This document shows, one piece after another, positions 11,395 through 23,127 of a DNA stretch of 64,000 nt. The translations under genes and the position numbers were made by a program. The notes beneath the pieces were generated by a model. It did no database searches. It saw only the letters and a program-made list of their open reading frames with translations, and was not told the DNA's origin. Numbering within the stretch: position 1 is the stretch's first letter; each line of letters starts with the position of its first letter. The stretch comes from Plasmodium malariae. Taxonomy: Eukaryota > Apicomplexa > Aconoidasida > Haemosporida > Plasmodiidae. The stretch spans positions 1,054,001 to 1,118,000 of the forward strand of contig NC_041785.1 of the NCBI RefSeq assembly GCF_900090045.1, read 5' to 3'.

Positions 11395-14133
11395 TTTCAA
11401 TTTTGCTCAATGAGGTTTAAAAAAATGAATAGAGTAGGGCATGTATTATAAATTATTTTAGGATATTAAAAGGAAAAGTGGGAAAAAAAAGTAAAAGGAA
11501 AAATGGGAATAGGCAAAATACAAAATATGCGAAAAAAATAAAAAAAAAATGATGAATACGAATATAATGATAAAAATTATAAAATCATGGAGGGGGAAAC
11601 TTGGCAGTAAAAGGTTACTGTTCCGAAGAAAGAAAAAATATACAAGTCCTACCCATAGAACGAGATGAATTTATGTTGTTATGTAAATAATATTTATTCA
11701 TTTAATTGGGTGCCATCATTTTTTTATTTAGTTTTGTTTTGACTTATAATATTTGTCGTATATATAAGCAAAAAGTAATTTGTTAAATTTCATTTATGTT
11801 TTCTCTTTCCAGCAGTCTTATGCATGTAGAGCTAATTTGGATGTGAATATGTGCTTATACATATGTACATATATGCCGATATATACATTTGTATATGTGC
11901 AGGAAGATGCAATTTAATGATCGTACGCAACAGTCGTAAGGCTTATTTTTGTTTTTGTTTTTATTTTATTTTGTTTTTATTTTGTTTTTGTTTTTATTTT
12001 ATTTTGTTTTTATTTTATTTTGTTTTTATTTTATTTTTTTATTTTTTAATTTTTTTCTCATTCAATGTAATAAAAAGGTTAGCTGTAGAACAAATGCTAT
12101 CCCGTACATAAAAGAACTCGTTATATTTAGTACACAGGTGTATTCCTTTAACCGTATTTGAATGATTAGAAATAATATAAGTTAAACAATTGCGTAGTTG
12201 TTGTCATTTTAACTGTATGTTAAAATAAATGAAAAATAGTATGCACAAAAAGAATTGTAGTTTTTTAATTATGATATGATGCAAAATAGAAATATTCTTA
12301 GGCAATAACAGTGCGCACAATTTTTTTTTGAGCCATTTACAAAAATAAAATAAATAAATAAAATAATATATAAATGAAGGAGGAAAAAGTCCTTTACATA
12401 GAAGAAGATTTTTATGAATGGGTCATACGCTATATATACACGTACATAATATATACATACATATATACACATATATATATGCATGTATGTATAACGCCAT
12501 ATCAAAATTTAAGAACGTTTTCTTAGTCTAAACTTGCGCTGTGACAATATTATAAATTCGTTTTTCCTGAAAAAAATAATTATCGTATCAGTTGCTATAT
12601 TCTAAAAAAATAGGCTAATTATTATGGAAAAAAAAAATTCAAGTATAATTCGCCATAAATCATGCTTAATATCGTATATGATTTGTCTGTACCGTTAACA
12701 TGCGCTTACATACATACATGTACGTATATACATGTACATTTATAAATATGTACGTATAAACAGTTGTATTTATGTGTTTGGTTAAGTAGGTCAACTTTTT
12801 TTCTGTTTTGAGAAGGGGCAAAATGACAAGAAATGGAGAAATAGCTGTTCTTTATGTGATATTAACAATAGTTATGAAGAATAAATAATACGTAAGTAAT
12901 GTATAAATAATACATATGTAATGTATAAATAATACATGCATAATACATAAATAATAAATGCGTAATGTATAAATAATACATATGTAATGTATAAATAATA
13001 CATACGAACTGCATAAATAATACATACAAAATGCATAAATGATATATACAAAATGTATAAATGATATATACAAAATGCATAAATAATACATATGTAATGT
13101 ATAAATAATACATACGAAATGCATAAATGATATATACAAAATGCATAAATAATACATATGTAATGTATAAATAATACATACGAAATGCATAAATGATATA
13201 TACAAAATGCATAAATAATACATACGAAATGCATAAAACTTTTTAAATTTACTTTACTTGTGTGTCAAATGAAAAGTAAAAATTTAAGTTTCATGAAAGG
13301 TAAGAGGAATTTGTTATGCGCTGTGTTTCAAAAATTTTTTGATTTTTCATGTGAAGAATAATTCGCAAAAATGATGAGATATTTGTTAGGGATACAAAAA
13401 ACAAATAAAAAGAAATAAATAATAAATGCGCAAAACAATGATAAAATTTCACACAGAATTCTTCTTTTCCCCTCATTATGCGCATATACATTTTTGTATA
13501 TATATAAATACATATACATGCAAAAATTATATACCTGTCAGGAAAAATATGAATAAGAGATAATTTTTTTTATGGAAGTATTCTGTGAAATGAAATACAA
13601 GTATTAATTAAATTAAGGAAAGGAACATATGTTATAAAGAAGCATAAATCATTTTTGTCCTTATATAAAGGCAATATGTGAAGAATTAAATGAATTATTA
13701 CTAGCTAAATAAGAATAGTTTAACATCAAATACAATCTGTTCCTCCGATGTATACAAAAAAATATTTTTGGGGTAATAAAAAATTTCCTGTTTGATTGAT
13801 TTATTCGTTTTAATCATTTTTTTTATTTTAATTACTTAAATTTTTTTTATTTTATCTTTCACGTTTAATGAGAGTACGGTATGATCTCTAATGTAACATA
13901 TATTTTTATCCGTCCAATGCAAACATATTTTTTTAATTTTTTTTTATATCATGTACGTATTATTATTAATGAGAGGGAATCCACTACAATTTATTTTTTC
14001 CAACGACTGTATCATTAGCTACGTTTTTGGAAAAATTTTGTCATAATCTTTTTGTCTGTAGTAAAAGTAAAGAAATTAAAAGTAAAGAAGTTAAAATTAA
14101 TAAAAAAAAAGAATAAGATAATTTTTTATTTAA
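10602..14133. other. Long intergenic region upstream of PP5 (3.5 kb)
   Basis: It includes poly-T at about 10612-10630 and 10871-10895, poly-A (about 30) at 11361-11390, a TTTTG/TTTTA tract at 11945-12050 and the 22-bp array at 12880-13235. A 39-codon basic frame at 11549-11668 is reported under findings. No other gene is recognised. PP5 is transcribed leftwards from here and the tRNA rightwards. Confidence 0.6.
12880..13235. repeat. 22-bp imperfect minisatellite, about 16 copies
   Basis: The core unit is like TAATGTATAAATAATACATA plus two bases, with alternating variants (ATGTAATG versus ACGAAATGC). The 22-bp period opens all three minus-strand frames as Tyr/Ile/Leu/Cys repeats, which are not genes. 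Confidence 0.9.
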
Positions 14134-14206
14134 GCCATCTTAGCACAGTTGGTAATGCGTTTGATTCGTAATCAAAAGATCGTGGGTTCGACTCCCACAG
14201 GTGGCT
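14134..14206 (+). tRNA. tRNA-Thr (anticodon CGU)
   Basis: This 73-nt cloverleaf was read directly from sequence. The acceptor stem GCCATCT pairs with AGGTGGC, the discriminator is T, and the D arm has GTTGG in the loop. The anticodon stem TTTGA/TCAAA encloses the loop TTCGTAA, giving anticodon CGT for ACG (Thr). The T arm GTGGG-TTCGACT-CCCAC is perfect. Internal promoter boxes are intact: A box TAGCACAGTTGG and B box GGTTCGACTCC. There is no intron, and CCA is not encoded, as expected for a nuclear tRNA. Unusually, no TTTT run follows for about 165 nt. Confidence 0.97.
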
Positions 14207-15661
14207 TTGCTTCATTAAAAGCAAGGGTGTAAATTGAATTAAAATAATAAGATAGAATATAAGCCAACTATGAATATTATATTAGAATATTACTATTACT
14301 AATAAGTAAAATAATAAGTAATAGTAATAATAATATACAAATAATAATATATTGTAAATATTATATAGGGAATTTTAAAAAATTCAAAATAAGTTTACAG
14401 TGTAAAAATTAAAAACTTATATATTTAAATGAAGAAAACATAAGTGCCAAATTCATTAAGAGGGAAAATAATTCATGAAAATATATGGAAAATATAAAAA
14501 TGTTAGCATATTAATATATATTAATTTTTTTAGTACGTATTAAAGCGATGAAAGAATAAACAAACACTACCACCACATCACATATAATAAATTGGCTGTT
14601 CCACTAAGGAACGGTAAGAATAATTTATTTATATTACAAATACAGTTTAGTGTTGTACATGCATAAATAAGTGGGAGATAATCAATTTAACTATAAAATA
14701 CTTTTATATATACATATATAATATATGTGTACTTCTTATTCTGCCTTTTTGGTACAAAGAAAAGGCTGTTTCAAATTTTAATAAAAAGTAAACCAAATAG
14801 AGTAAAAACTGCTTTTTTTTTTTTTCTTTTCAAACAAAAATAGTCGAGAACAAACTTCTTCTTTATAGTAAAATATATAGAAGGGCACAGCAAAATGATT
14901 TTGAAAAAGTCCATTTTACTTGTTAATGAAGTGTGTTATTAAATCTTTATACAGTAAATTAAAACGGACAAAAAACTTATACTTGTAAAGAAGGGGAAAA
15001 AGTTCGATATATTTTTCCGTAAAGAAGGGGAAAAAGTTCGATATATTTTTCCGTAAAGAAGGGGAAAAAGTTCGATATATTTTTCCGTAAAGAAGGAGAA
15101 TAAGTTTGATATATTTTTCCGTAAAAAAGGAGAATAAGTTTGATATATTTTTCCGTAAAAAAGGAGAATAAGTTTGATATATTTTTCCGTAAAAAAGGAG
15201 AATAAGTTTGATATATTTTTCCATAAAAAAGGAGAATATGTTCGATGCGTATTTTCCCCTCTAATAGCTAAAGAGACATAGCAGTACTTAAAAATTATCA
15301 TCATATATATCTGCATAAGTGGTTGGGATGAAACTGGTCATATTTTTACTTTTTCAAAAAGGATAGTAAAAAAAAAAAAAATAAATGAAATATATTTGTA
15401 GACCTTAAAAAAAGGGTAACTAAAAATCATGGGGGATTAATACATACGTACGTACATGTATATATATGTTCATTTACGTGTAATACAAATATTTGGTTCA
15501 TGTTTTTTGTCGTGAAGATAAGCAAAAAAAAAAAAAATAAAATAAAATAATAAAGTAAATGTCAGCGGCGTAAACTAAAAAATTGGAGTAATTCAAAAGG
15601 ATACCATTTACAAAGTGTATTTTTTTTATTTTCTTTTTTGTAATTTTTGTCAAATTTTTAA

Positions 15662-15700
<39 letters not shown>

Positions 15701-15851
15701 TAAATGAAATTTGATAGTATATAAAATTCTGAAGGTCCCGCACACCGCTTATGGGAATGAATATACTTATTTATGTACGCGTGCATATGCATTTGTATGC
15801 ATGTGTATCTTCCTGTGTGTTTACCCCTTTCTCGCTTTCCTACGTTTGAGT
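14207..15851. other. Intergenic region after the tRNA
   Basis: It contains the 34-bp array (separate entry) and a 37-nt poly-A tract at about 15660-15696. The first TTTT after the tRNA is at about 14373-14376. No protein gene is supported. Confidence 0.6.
14985..15236. repeat. 34-bp minisatellite, about 7.5 copies in two variant blocks
   Basis: Left copies carry GTAAAGAAGGGGAAAAAG followed by TTCGATATATTTTTCC. Right copies carry GTAAAAAAGGAGAATAAG followed by TTTGATATATTTTTCC. The change is block-like, with an intermediate copy between the blocks. The minus strand reads as repeated Lys/Tyr/Ser/Phe frames that shift with each copy, so it is not coding. Confidence 0.9.
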
Positions 15852-17378
15852 CTAATACTTGTTCGTGTAGAGGAACTTCTCCAAATCCTTGTAAATGGGG
15901 GAGTCGGGTCCATAAGTCTTTATGATATTTTTTTTTGCCTTGTGAATGAGGCTAAGGCCTTCCGATTTCAAATCAAGAAATAAAGCTAGCTTACCTGTTA
16001 AGAAAATATAATAACCATAGATGGGCGAATATTTCCCATACGATATTTCAATAGATTTAACATACTGGTTAGCAATATTATAAGCTAATTTAAATTCTTG
16101 TAGTTGTATGGATATGTATAAGATTTTTGCTCTCATTTTTTGTAATGAATATCTTGCATGATGATAAAAATTGGTCAAATAATCAATTTTTGATTTTATT
16201 TTATTTAAAGACTGTAAAACACTTTTATTGTCATAGGAATATTTTTCATTAAATAACGTATCTAAATATATGGTCTCTTTAACAGTTTCCTTTTCTTTTT
16301 CTATTAAACTTTTTATAATATTTTCATGTACTTCTCCTTTACACAACATACATTTCCATGTATTTTCATTTGCTTTTTTTAAAATCGGATAGGTTTTAAA
16401 ATTATTTTTATTAAGATAACAAGGTTTTCTTTCCAGTTCTGATATTAAAACGATTTCCATATAACTTAAAAACTTTTTACAATTTTCTGAACTTGTACAT
16501 ACAAATTCAGTATTAAATATATTGTGACATTCGGATGCAATATTAACTTTACATAATTTACATGAACATGTAAAAAAATATTGATCCATACATATTGATA
16601 ATCTCGTATTTTTATCAAATGCTATGTCAATATAACTAATCGTTAATTCTTCTCCTGGATATACATCCATTAATGTTTTTATGTATAATTTTTGATTTTT
16701 AAAAATTGTTACACAATTACTTAAACAAGAATGATTAAAAAATGGAACAGGTTTTTTGTAAAAACCTAAAGCAGCTGGCTCTAACTCATTATCAATTATT
16801 TGTAATGTATTCTTTGATATTTTTACAAACTTTTCAATAATATTCTTAAGTATACTCTCATTATCTTCAAAATTATTGAATATTTTTTTTTTCCTACTCA
16901 TTAATGCTACTGCAACTATATAAGCAGGGTATTTTAAATTTTCATATTTTTCTTTTGTTAATTCACTAATACTACCACAATAATCATAAAAATTAAAATG
17001 ATTCAAATAACAGTTGATAACTAATCTCATAGTAATAGATGGACAATATTTATCAAAAATATTTGATTTAAATATTTCACATTCTTCTCTGTGTAATTTC
17101 CACGCTCGCTCTAAACATATTTCACTACAGTATACCACATATTTGCAGTTAGGACAATATATACATTTGTTAAACTTCTCAAAACAGTAGAAGCACATAT
17201 TTATTATTTTATAATTATTCTTTTTGTTATCCGCGTCTATTATTCTCGGTGTCATATACTTTACGCACAGCGGAATAAATATTTCTGGATGCGATTCCAC
17301 TATGCAATACCCTGCGCGCATTTGACTTAACGCAACTACGCATTTACCCCTATCTTCCTTGTACTCTATTTTGTACAT
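15852..17378 (-). CDS. SET and MYND domain protein (SMYD-like lysine methyltransferase)
   Basis: 508 residues, single exon. The MYND zinc finger at residues 62-100 has the full ligand set (C62, C65, C75, C78, C84, C88, H96, C100) inserted in a split SET domain. SET motifs are NHSC at 215-218 and GEELTISY at 242-249, and the post-SET cysteines C271, C273 and C276 are present. The C-terminal 120 residues are helical and TPR-like (LQKMRAKILYISIQLQEF), as in SMYD1-3. The family methylates lysines on histones or other proteins using S-adenosylmethionine; the substrate is unknown here. From recall the P. falciparum counterpart is called SET6. The N-terminal SET half (residues 3-45) is complete, which supports the start at 17378. 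Confidence 0.94.
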   Translation of the reverse strand: MYKIEYKEDRGKCVVALSQMRAGYCIVESHPEIFIPLCVKYMTPRIIDADNKKNNYKIINMCFYCFEKFNKCIYCPNCKYVVYCSEICLERAWKLHREECEIFKSNIFDKYCPSITMRLVINCYLNHFNFYDYCGSISELTKEKYENLKYPAYIVAVALMSRKKKIFNNFEDNESILKNIIEKFVKISKNTLQIIDNELEPAALGFYKKPVPFFNHSCLSNCVTIFKNQKLYIKTLMDVYPGEELTISYIDIAFDKNTRLSICMDQYFFTCSCKLCKVNIASECHNIFNTEFVCTSSENCKKFLSYMEIVLISELERKPCYLNKNNFKTYPILKKANENTWKCMLCKGEVHENIIKSLIEKEKETVKETIYLDTLFNEKYSYDNKSVLQSLNKIKSKIDYLTNFYHHARYSLQKMRAKILYISIQLQEFKLAYNIANQYVKSIEISYGKYSPIYGYYIFLTGKLALFLDLKSEGLSLIHKAKKNIIKTYGPDSPIYKDLEKFLYTNKY

Positions 17379-17621
17379 AGTGATAACATGTGGGAGGCAT
17401 GTGAAAGGATATATTCAGATAGACCCTTCAAAGGGAAGTTATTTCAATGGGGAAAATATATATATATATATGTATATCAGTGGGAATGTGTTCAAAAGAA
17501 AAATTTACTTTTGCATGTTTTCTCTTAATTTTAGCGGTATTCAGAGGGGACGAAACGAGCTCATGTATTGCGCTGGACTCTATGTTTGTCCCTTCCCCCC
17601 CCAATATGAAGATCCTCCTTA

Positions 17622-17950
17622 TTGGAAGCTACTCCTTTTGGAAGCTACTCCTTTTGTAAGCTACTCCTTTTGGAAGCTATTCCTTTTGGAAGCTACTCCT
17701 TTTGGAAGCTATTCCTTTTGAAGCTACTCCTTTTGGAAGCTACTCCTTTTGGAAGCTATTCCTTTTGGAAGCTACTCCTTTTGGAAGCTACTCCTTTTGG
17801 AAGCTACTCCTTTTGGAAGCTACTCCTTTTGGAAGCTATTCCTTTTGGAAGCTACTCCTTTTGGAAGCTACTCCTTTTGGAAGCTGCTCTTTTCGGAAGC
17901 TATGCCTTTTAGAAGCTGCTCTTTTCGGAAGCTATGCCTTTTAGAAGCTA
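17622..17950. repeat. 16-bp minisatellite, unit GGAAGCTACTCCTTTT, about 20 copies
   Basis: Unlike its surroundings, the unit is about 44 percent G+C. It starts about 240 bp upstream of the SET/MYND start codon, transcribed the other way. Copies vary as CTACTCC, CTATTCC and, on the right, CTGCTCTTTTC and CTATGCC. Period 16 opens three frames (reads like LLLEATPFGSYSFWK), so these are not genes. Confidence 0.93.
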
Positions 17951-18326
17951 CTCCCATCCTATTCGCTTCTTCTTCGATTTCCCTCACTGCGACGCCTTAA
18001 AGAGCTACGCCTTTTTTTTAATACCTTAAAAATTTTTCTTCTCAAAAAAAAAAGTAAAAAATATTACATGAGAAATTGAGCTGAAAAGTTTCTAAATTTA
18101 TACTCTCGGTATTTTGACAATAATACATTTCACATAACAATATTACATTTTTCAAAAAAAAAAAAAAAATTTAATTTTTCAAATAATTGAGCACAAAAAG
18201 ATCAGAAATTATACCCAAATGTACCTTTTTTTTTCCATTAAAAAATGTTGTTTTGTTTTGGCATTAAAATGAATGCTAGCAAACTTGTTTCATTAAAAAT
18301 GTTATCTGTGAGTATATGGATGGATA

Positions 18327-18366
<40 letters not shown>

Positions 18367-18561
18367 TTTTTTTTCTCACGTTAGAGTAATAAGCCATATG
18401 TGTTTATGATTACTCCATGTTAATATTTTTTCCTTCTAGTTTCACCTGGGTACCCTCATTATTGTCATTTTTCAATTCTAGCATAAAATTCCGGCGTCGT
18501 AAAAAAATTCTACTAAAGTGCTGCGGGTAAAAATATATATATACCATAAAGTAGAAACACA

Positions 18562-18620
<59 letters not shown>

Positions 18621-18624
<4 letters not shown>

Positions 18625-18945
18625 AAGTTATGTATATATGTATAAACATGTTATGTATATATGTATAAACATGTTATGTATATATGTATAAACATGTTAT
18701 GTATATATGTATAAACATGTTATGTATATATGTATAAACATGTTATGTATATATGTATACATGTTATGTATATATGTATAAACATGTTATGTATATATGT
18801 ATAAACATGTTATGTATATATGTATAAACATGTTATGTATATATGTATAAACATGTTATGTATATATGTATAAACATGTTATGTATATATGTATAAACAT
18901 GTTATGTATATATGTATAAACATGTTATGTATATATGTATAAAAA
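18621..18945. repeat. 23-bp minisatellite next to an (AT)n tract, about 14 copies
   Basis: The unit reads ATGTTATGTATATATGTATA plus AAC. Copies are nearly identical except one deleted copy near 18755. It abuts an (AT)n run at 18562-18620, from which it may have grown. Confidence 0.93.
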
Positions 18946-19356
18946 TGCATATGTATTAATTTTATGTGCACTGTGATTTTATCTTTGCCTTACTAAGAAG
19001 ACCTCCCAAAATCCATCATATAATAACTAAGGTGGTGAAGAACGGCTTAAAAAAAAAAAAAAAGCAGCTTCCATTTAAACACTATTTTTCCATAGAAATG
19101 AAGAGAGATAGTTGAATTTTTTAATCAAAAAGAGGGAAAATAATATATTCCAGTATCTCAGAAGTAGATCAAGGGTTAGGAATGGGGAACGTAGATATAA
19201 TATATATATATATATACATTTATATTAACAATACACATGTAAAGCTGATGAGATAAAAAATTAATCATAATTCGGGGAAACTGCGAAAGATATAGCATTC
19301 TCGAAAGAAAAAAAAAAAATAAGGGAATAGAAGCAATTTACGTGTAACTTTGTAAC

Positions 19357-19387
<31 letters not shown>

Positions 19388-19779
19388 GGAAGTAGAGTAT
19401 GTTTCGTGTTCTGCTCAACTGTACTCCCTTATATTATTTTGTTGTGTTTTGTTTTACTTTGTCCTTTTTTTCCATTTTCCTTTCTTTTAATCTTTCAAAA
19501 AGTTATACCCTCAGTTAGTCAGAAGTGTAGGACGTTGGCTCTTTTAGGACATTACGAAAAATTATTGTTTAGTGTTGTTCCCGTATACATATGCATAAGT
19601 ATGAGAATATATATACCCTTCATCATACGGCAAGTACATATGAACATGCGTTTGTGTGAGTCCGTACCATTTCCTATCATTGTAGTGCATATTGACCCCC
19701 GTTTGCGCTATAAATAATACATAAATACGCGAATATATACGTACATTCAAGGTAAGGATGACGGGGTAGGGGCAAAAAT

Positions 19780-22700
19780 ATGATTACTACGAAAAAAGAG
19801 GTTTGTTCGTTGTGGAACAAATTCCTCCACAGAAGCTACCTCACCCCATTCCATTGTTTAAACAGTAACCGAGTTGTGAAATGTGTAAGATATGACTCCT
19901 TTAGTAGTTCTACAACTAGCTTAAACAGAACTGTGGATATATATGAACAACATGTTTGCAGTATAGAAGAGCTAAAAAGATGTTTATTTATTGAAAGAGT
20001 AAGTGAATATATGTTTAAAAAAATAATTCATAAAGCAAAAATAGATAGTAAGAATGATAGCAATGTAACTATTGAGGATATGCTATTAGTACTAGTAGTG
20101 TTTAATAAAAATTATCCATATTTTAAGGATGAATACCCAGAAGAGTTTTATCATAATATATGTGTGAACATACTAAGTAGAATAAAATTAAAAATTCATT
20201 ATTTATATACTAGCAAAATGGTAATATACACAATGAATATTCTAACCAATTTAAAATTAGTTGACAATATTATATTAGATTCATATATGAATAAGTGTTC
20301 ATACTTTATATTAAATGAAGAATACGAAATTTATGACCTTGTTCATTTTATTTCGATATTCAGTAATATACATATTATGAAACAAGAATCCAAATTTAAA
20401 AAGTTAAAGCCTTTCAACTGGTCTTTAATAAAAACCATATGTGATAAGTTAACTTATAATTTTGACCATTTATTTATGCTGTACAAGGATAATACTTATT
20501 CGTACAAGTTGAGGAAAGAAATTAAGGAACGTATGAAAATGATTAGAAGTGATCTGAGTAATAAGGCGCTTAATAAACTTCGTAATGAAGCGAGTGAGGA
20601 TAAAAACCACTGTATGCATGGGATCCCTTCCGTGGGATCTTCTGAACCTGGAAAGCAAAGCTTGTTCAACATTAGCAATGGCAATAGTAGCCGTTTTGGA
20701 TGCTCATCAATGTTTGAGGATGAGTCTCCGCACACACTAAAGACGCTTCTGCTCATCAGCAAAAGCTTAAGAGATTTGAAATATGTTCATGTGAGTTTAT
20801 TAAACGAAGTTATGAATAAACTAAAAAAGGATTTACTACATACGAACGAACCATATATTAATATAAGTAGCCATGTAACCAATAAAATATTTTATATCAT
20901 GCAATGCTTTTTATTTTTGCAATTGGAGTATCATATGTTTTATAAAAGCATCTTAAATGTATTTCAGAATCATTTAAAAAGATTAAACAATTTAGTAGTT
21001 GTTTTTTTTTTATTAGCAAAAAATAAATTATTCCCTTCTAAAACTATTCATATATTTGATTCAATTTTTATAGAAAAGGTCAATAATGGACTTTATGATT
21101 CGACACAACTCATTACCCTTTTAGAGTCATATGCAATGCATAAATATAGAGAAACTACTCTAATTAATTGTATACTTTTTTATTTGATTCCGCAAAATGG
21201 GTCCTTGGAAAGGGGACAAGAAGAATTACATGTTCAGATTAGGAAGAACAACATGTGTGGTCACTTCTCCCATTGTAGGGATAGAGAAGCAGATGCAGAT
21301 AGAGTTGTTGGTGGAGGAGAGTACCACAATACGACGCAAAATGCAGACTTGTATGATCATTATGAAAAAGGAGGTTCACCCAGAAAGGGAAATAATATGG
21401 ACCCGTTAGACTGCATAATGGAGGATACTACTGAAATTAAGAGCGGCAAAAAAATATATAGTAGTGGAAATATCACTGATGGTGATACACACACATGTAG
21501 TATAAATGATAATTATAAGGACAGATTAAATGGAACAAGTGGAATCAGTGATATTGGCAGTATTGGTAGAATTGACGATATTGGTAGAATTGACGATATT
21601 GGTAGAATTGACGGTATTGGTAGAATTGACGGTATTGGTAGAATTGACGGTAATCAAGGAGCAGGGCTTACAAATCCCAGCAGTTCTGGTCATGCCCACA
21701 GCTGCAGTAAACAGTACGCTCCACTCGACCTGAGTGAGAGCATAAGAGTGCTCTATAGCCTGTTCAAATTAGACATTTATGAAGAAAAGCTAACAAGTCA
21801 AATATGCAATTCATTGAACGATCGAACTATACATGTTATAAGCTACAAGTTGTTAATTAAATTATTACTATGCTTATGTTACTTTTCAATTGATAATGTA
21901 AATATATATAATTTAATGCTTAAAAATTTAATAAAATATGATATAATCTTAGATAGCATATATTTAACACAATTACAAATATGCGAACTTGCACTTAGGA
22001 CTCAACATGTACCTAATGTATACCATAAATTAGATATTGAATGTAAAGAATATATTAATTGTATAAGAAATAAAATTAAAGAAATAGAGTATCATATTAA
22101 ATCAGACCTACAAGAGAATGTAAAACAGATCCTTTTGACTTTTAATTTATGTGCAGAAGAGGAAGTACCCATTGGACCTTATAATGTCGACTTTGTTGAA
22201 GAGGATAAAGCTGTTTTTTATTTTGCAAAAGATTATATCTCAACAACAATAGAAAAAAAAAAAAAAATAAATTGTAGCAGTAGTACACCTGGTTATACAT
22301 ATGACACAAACTGCTTCTCGCAAAATTTGAAAAGTGAAGGAAACCCACAAAAAGGTAGTACTCCATTGAATCAAACGGGTAGTACTACATTGGGACAAAC
22401 ACGCGAAAGTTACATATCACAGAATGGTGAGCAACTTAGGATGGATAGAGAAAGTAGTAGTACTCCCCCCAAAGGGGTACACAATCGACAACAAATTGAA
22501 GAGAACAAAATAATCATAGAAGTAGATGGTGAACACCATTTTTATAAAAACACAAAATCGTACACATCTTTTTCAAAATTAAAACATAAGCTGCTAAATG
22601 ATTTGGGCTATACTGTCATTAATATACCATATTTTGTTTGGGCTTTATTAAAAACAGATTTACACAAAAAAGCTTATATTAAAAAATTATTATCAGATAA

Positions 22701-22890
22701 GACTAATTTTCATTTAAGACAAATTCTATCACTTAATCAAAGTAATGAACCATTAAGTAAAAGTCAAGTTTCTCAAATAAACCAAACTGTACAACAGTCC
22801 AAGAGTAAAACAAACTTTTTGATAGACATTGCGAAATATAGAAAAAAAAATAAGCTGAAATTTTTAAAAAAGAAAATCAAAAATGTGTAA
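19780..22890 (+). CDS. RAP-domain protein (putative organelle RNA-binding protein)
   Basis: 1036 residues, single exon. A C-terminal RAP domain lies at about residues 905-970, with the hallmark IIIEVDGEHHF, then SFSKLKHKLL, DLGYTVINIPYF and KKAYIKKLL. Upstream are helical-repeat-like segments (about 70-240 and 320-460, and 645-760) typical of FASTK/OPR-like RAP proteins, interrupted by low-complexity inserts. One insert is a 15-bp in-frame repeat encoding IGRID units at about residues 590-625. The N-terminus is basic with hydroxylated residues and no classical signal peptide, compatible with mitochondrial import. Family members act in organelle RNA stability or processing; the target is unknown. 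An in-frame poly-A tract at 22252-22266 encodes Lys. Confidence 0.93.
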   Translation: MITTKKEVCSLWNKFLHRSYLTPFHCLNSNRVVKCVRYDSFSSSTTSLNRTVDIYEQHVCSIEELKRCLFIERVSEYMFKKIIHKAKIDSKNDSNVTIEDMLLVLVVFNKNYPYFKDEYPEEFYHNICVNILSRIKLKIHYLYTSKMVIYTMNILTNLKLVDNIILDSYMNKCSYFILNEEYEIYDLVHFISIFSNIHIMKQESKFKKLKPFNWSLIKTICDKLTYNFDHLFMLYKDNTYSYKLRKEIKERMKMIRSDLSNKALNKLRNEASEDKNHCMHGIPSVGSSEPGKQSLFNISNGNSSRFGCSSMFEDESPHTLKTLLLISKSLRDLKYVHVSLLNEVMNKLKKDLLHTNEPYINISSHVTNKIFYIMQCFLFLQLEYHMFYKSILNVFQNHLKRLNNLVVVFFLLAKNKLFPSKTIHIFDSIFIEKVNNGLYDSTQLITLLESYAMHKYRETTLINCILFYLIPQNGSLERGQEELHVQIRKNNMCGHFSHCRDREADADRVVGGGEYHNTTQNADLYDHYEKGGSPRKGNNMDPLDCIMEDTTEIKSGKKIYSSGNITDGDTHTCSINDNYKDRLNGTSGISDIGSIGRIDDIGRIDDIGRIDGIGRIDGIGRIDGNQGAGLTNPSSSGHAHSCSKQYAPLDLSESIRVLYSLFKLDIYEEKLTSQICNSLNDRTIHVISYKLLIKLLLCLCYFSIDNVNIYNLMLKNLIKYDIILDSIYLTQLQICELALRTQHVPNVYHKLDIECKEYINCIRNKIKEIEYHIKSDLQENVKQILLTFNLCAEEEVPIGPYNVDFVEEDKAVFYFAKDYISTTIEKKKKINCSSSTPGYTYDTNCFSQNLKSEGNPQKGSTPLNQTGSTTLGQTRESYISQNGEQLRMDRESSSTPPKGVHNRQQIEENKIIIEVDGEHHFYKNTKSYTSFSKLKHKLLNDLGYTVINIPYFVWALLKTDLHKKAYIKKLLSDKTNFHLRQILSLNQSNEPLSKSQVSQINQTVQQSKSKTNFLIDIAKYRKKNKLKFLKKKIKNV

Positions 22891-23089
22891 CTTGGAAAAG
22901 GGGAAGGAAGACAATGTGGATGACAATAATTACGCAATTTTCTCTTTTGAACGTAGCCATTATTGTTTTTCTTTTTATTTTATGTCCCTTAGATATTATT
23001 ATTTGGATTTTGTTCTTTTTCTTTCTAGCCACACTTCCTTAGTGGCAATGCTAATATAAGGTGGATGAACCTAATATGTTTCACAAGGG

Positions 23090-23127
<38 letters not shown>

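Larger units (their letters stand above)
17379..19779. other. Divergent intergenic region with minisatellites
   Basis: This is the shared 5' flank of the SET/MYND gene (-) and the RAP gene (+). It contains a 16-bp array, poly-T at about 18351-18374, (AT)n at 18562-18620, a 23-bp array and poly-T at 19361-19387. A 103-codon frame at 19406-19717 has an unconvincing Phe/Leu/Cys composition. No gene is called. Confidence 0.6.

Noticed and set aside
12852..13234. Three long minus-strand Tyr/Ile/Leu frames
   Set aside because: A 22-bp tandem array opens every frame.
17447..18000. Three overlapping plus-strand frames reading LLLEATPFGSYSFWK repeats
   Set aside because: A 16-bp period rotates through all frames, so the same peptide appears in each; this is a minisatellite artefact.
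14985..18945. CRISPR-like regularly spaced repeats
   Set aside because: All arrays are head-to-tail with no unique spacers, and the genome is eukaryotic.
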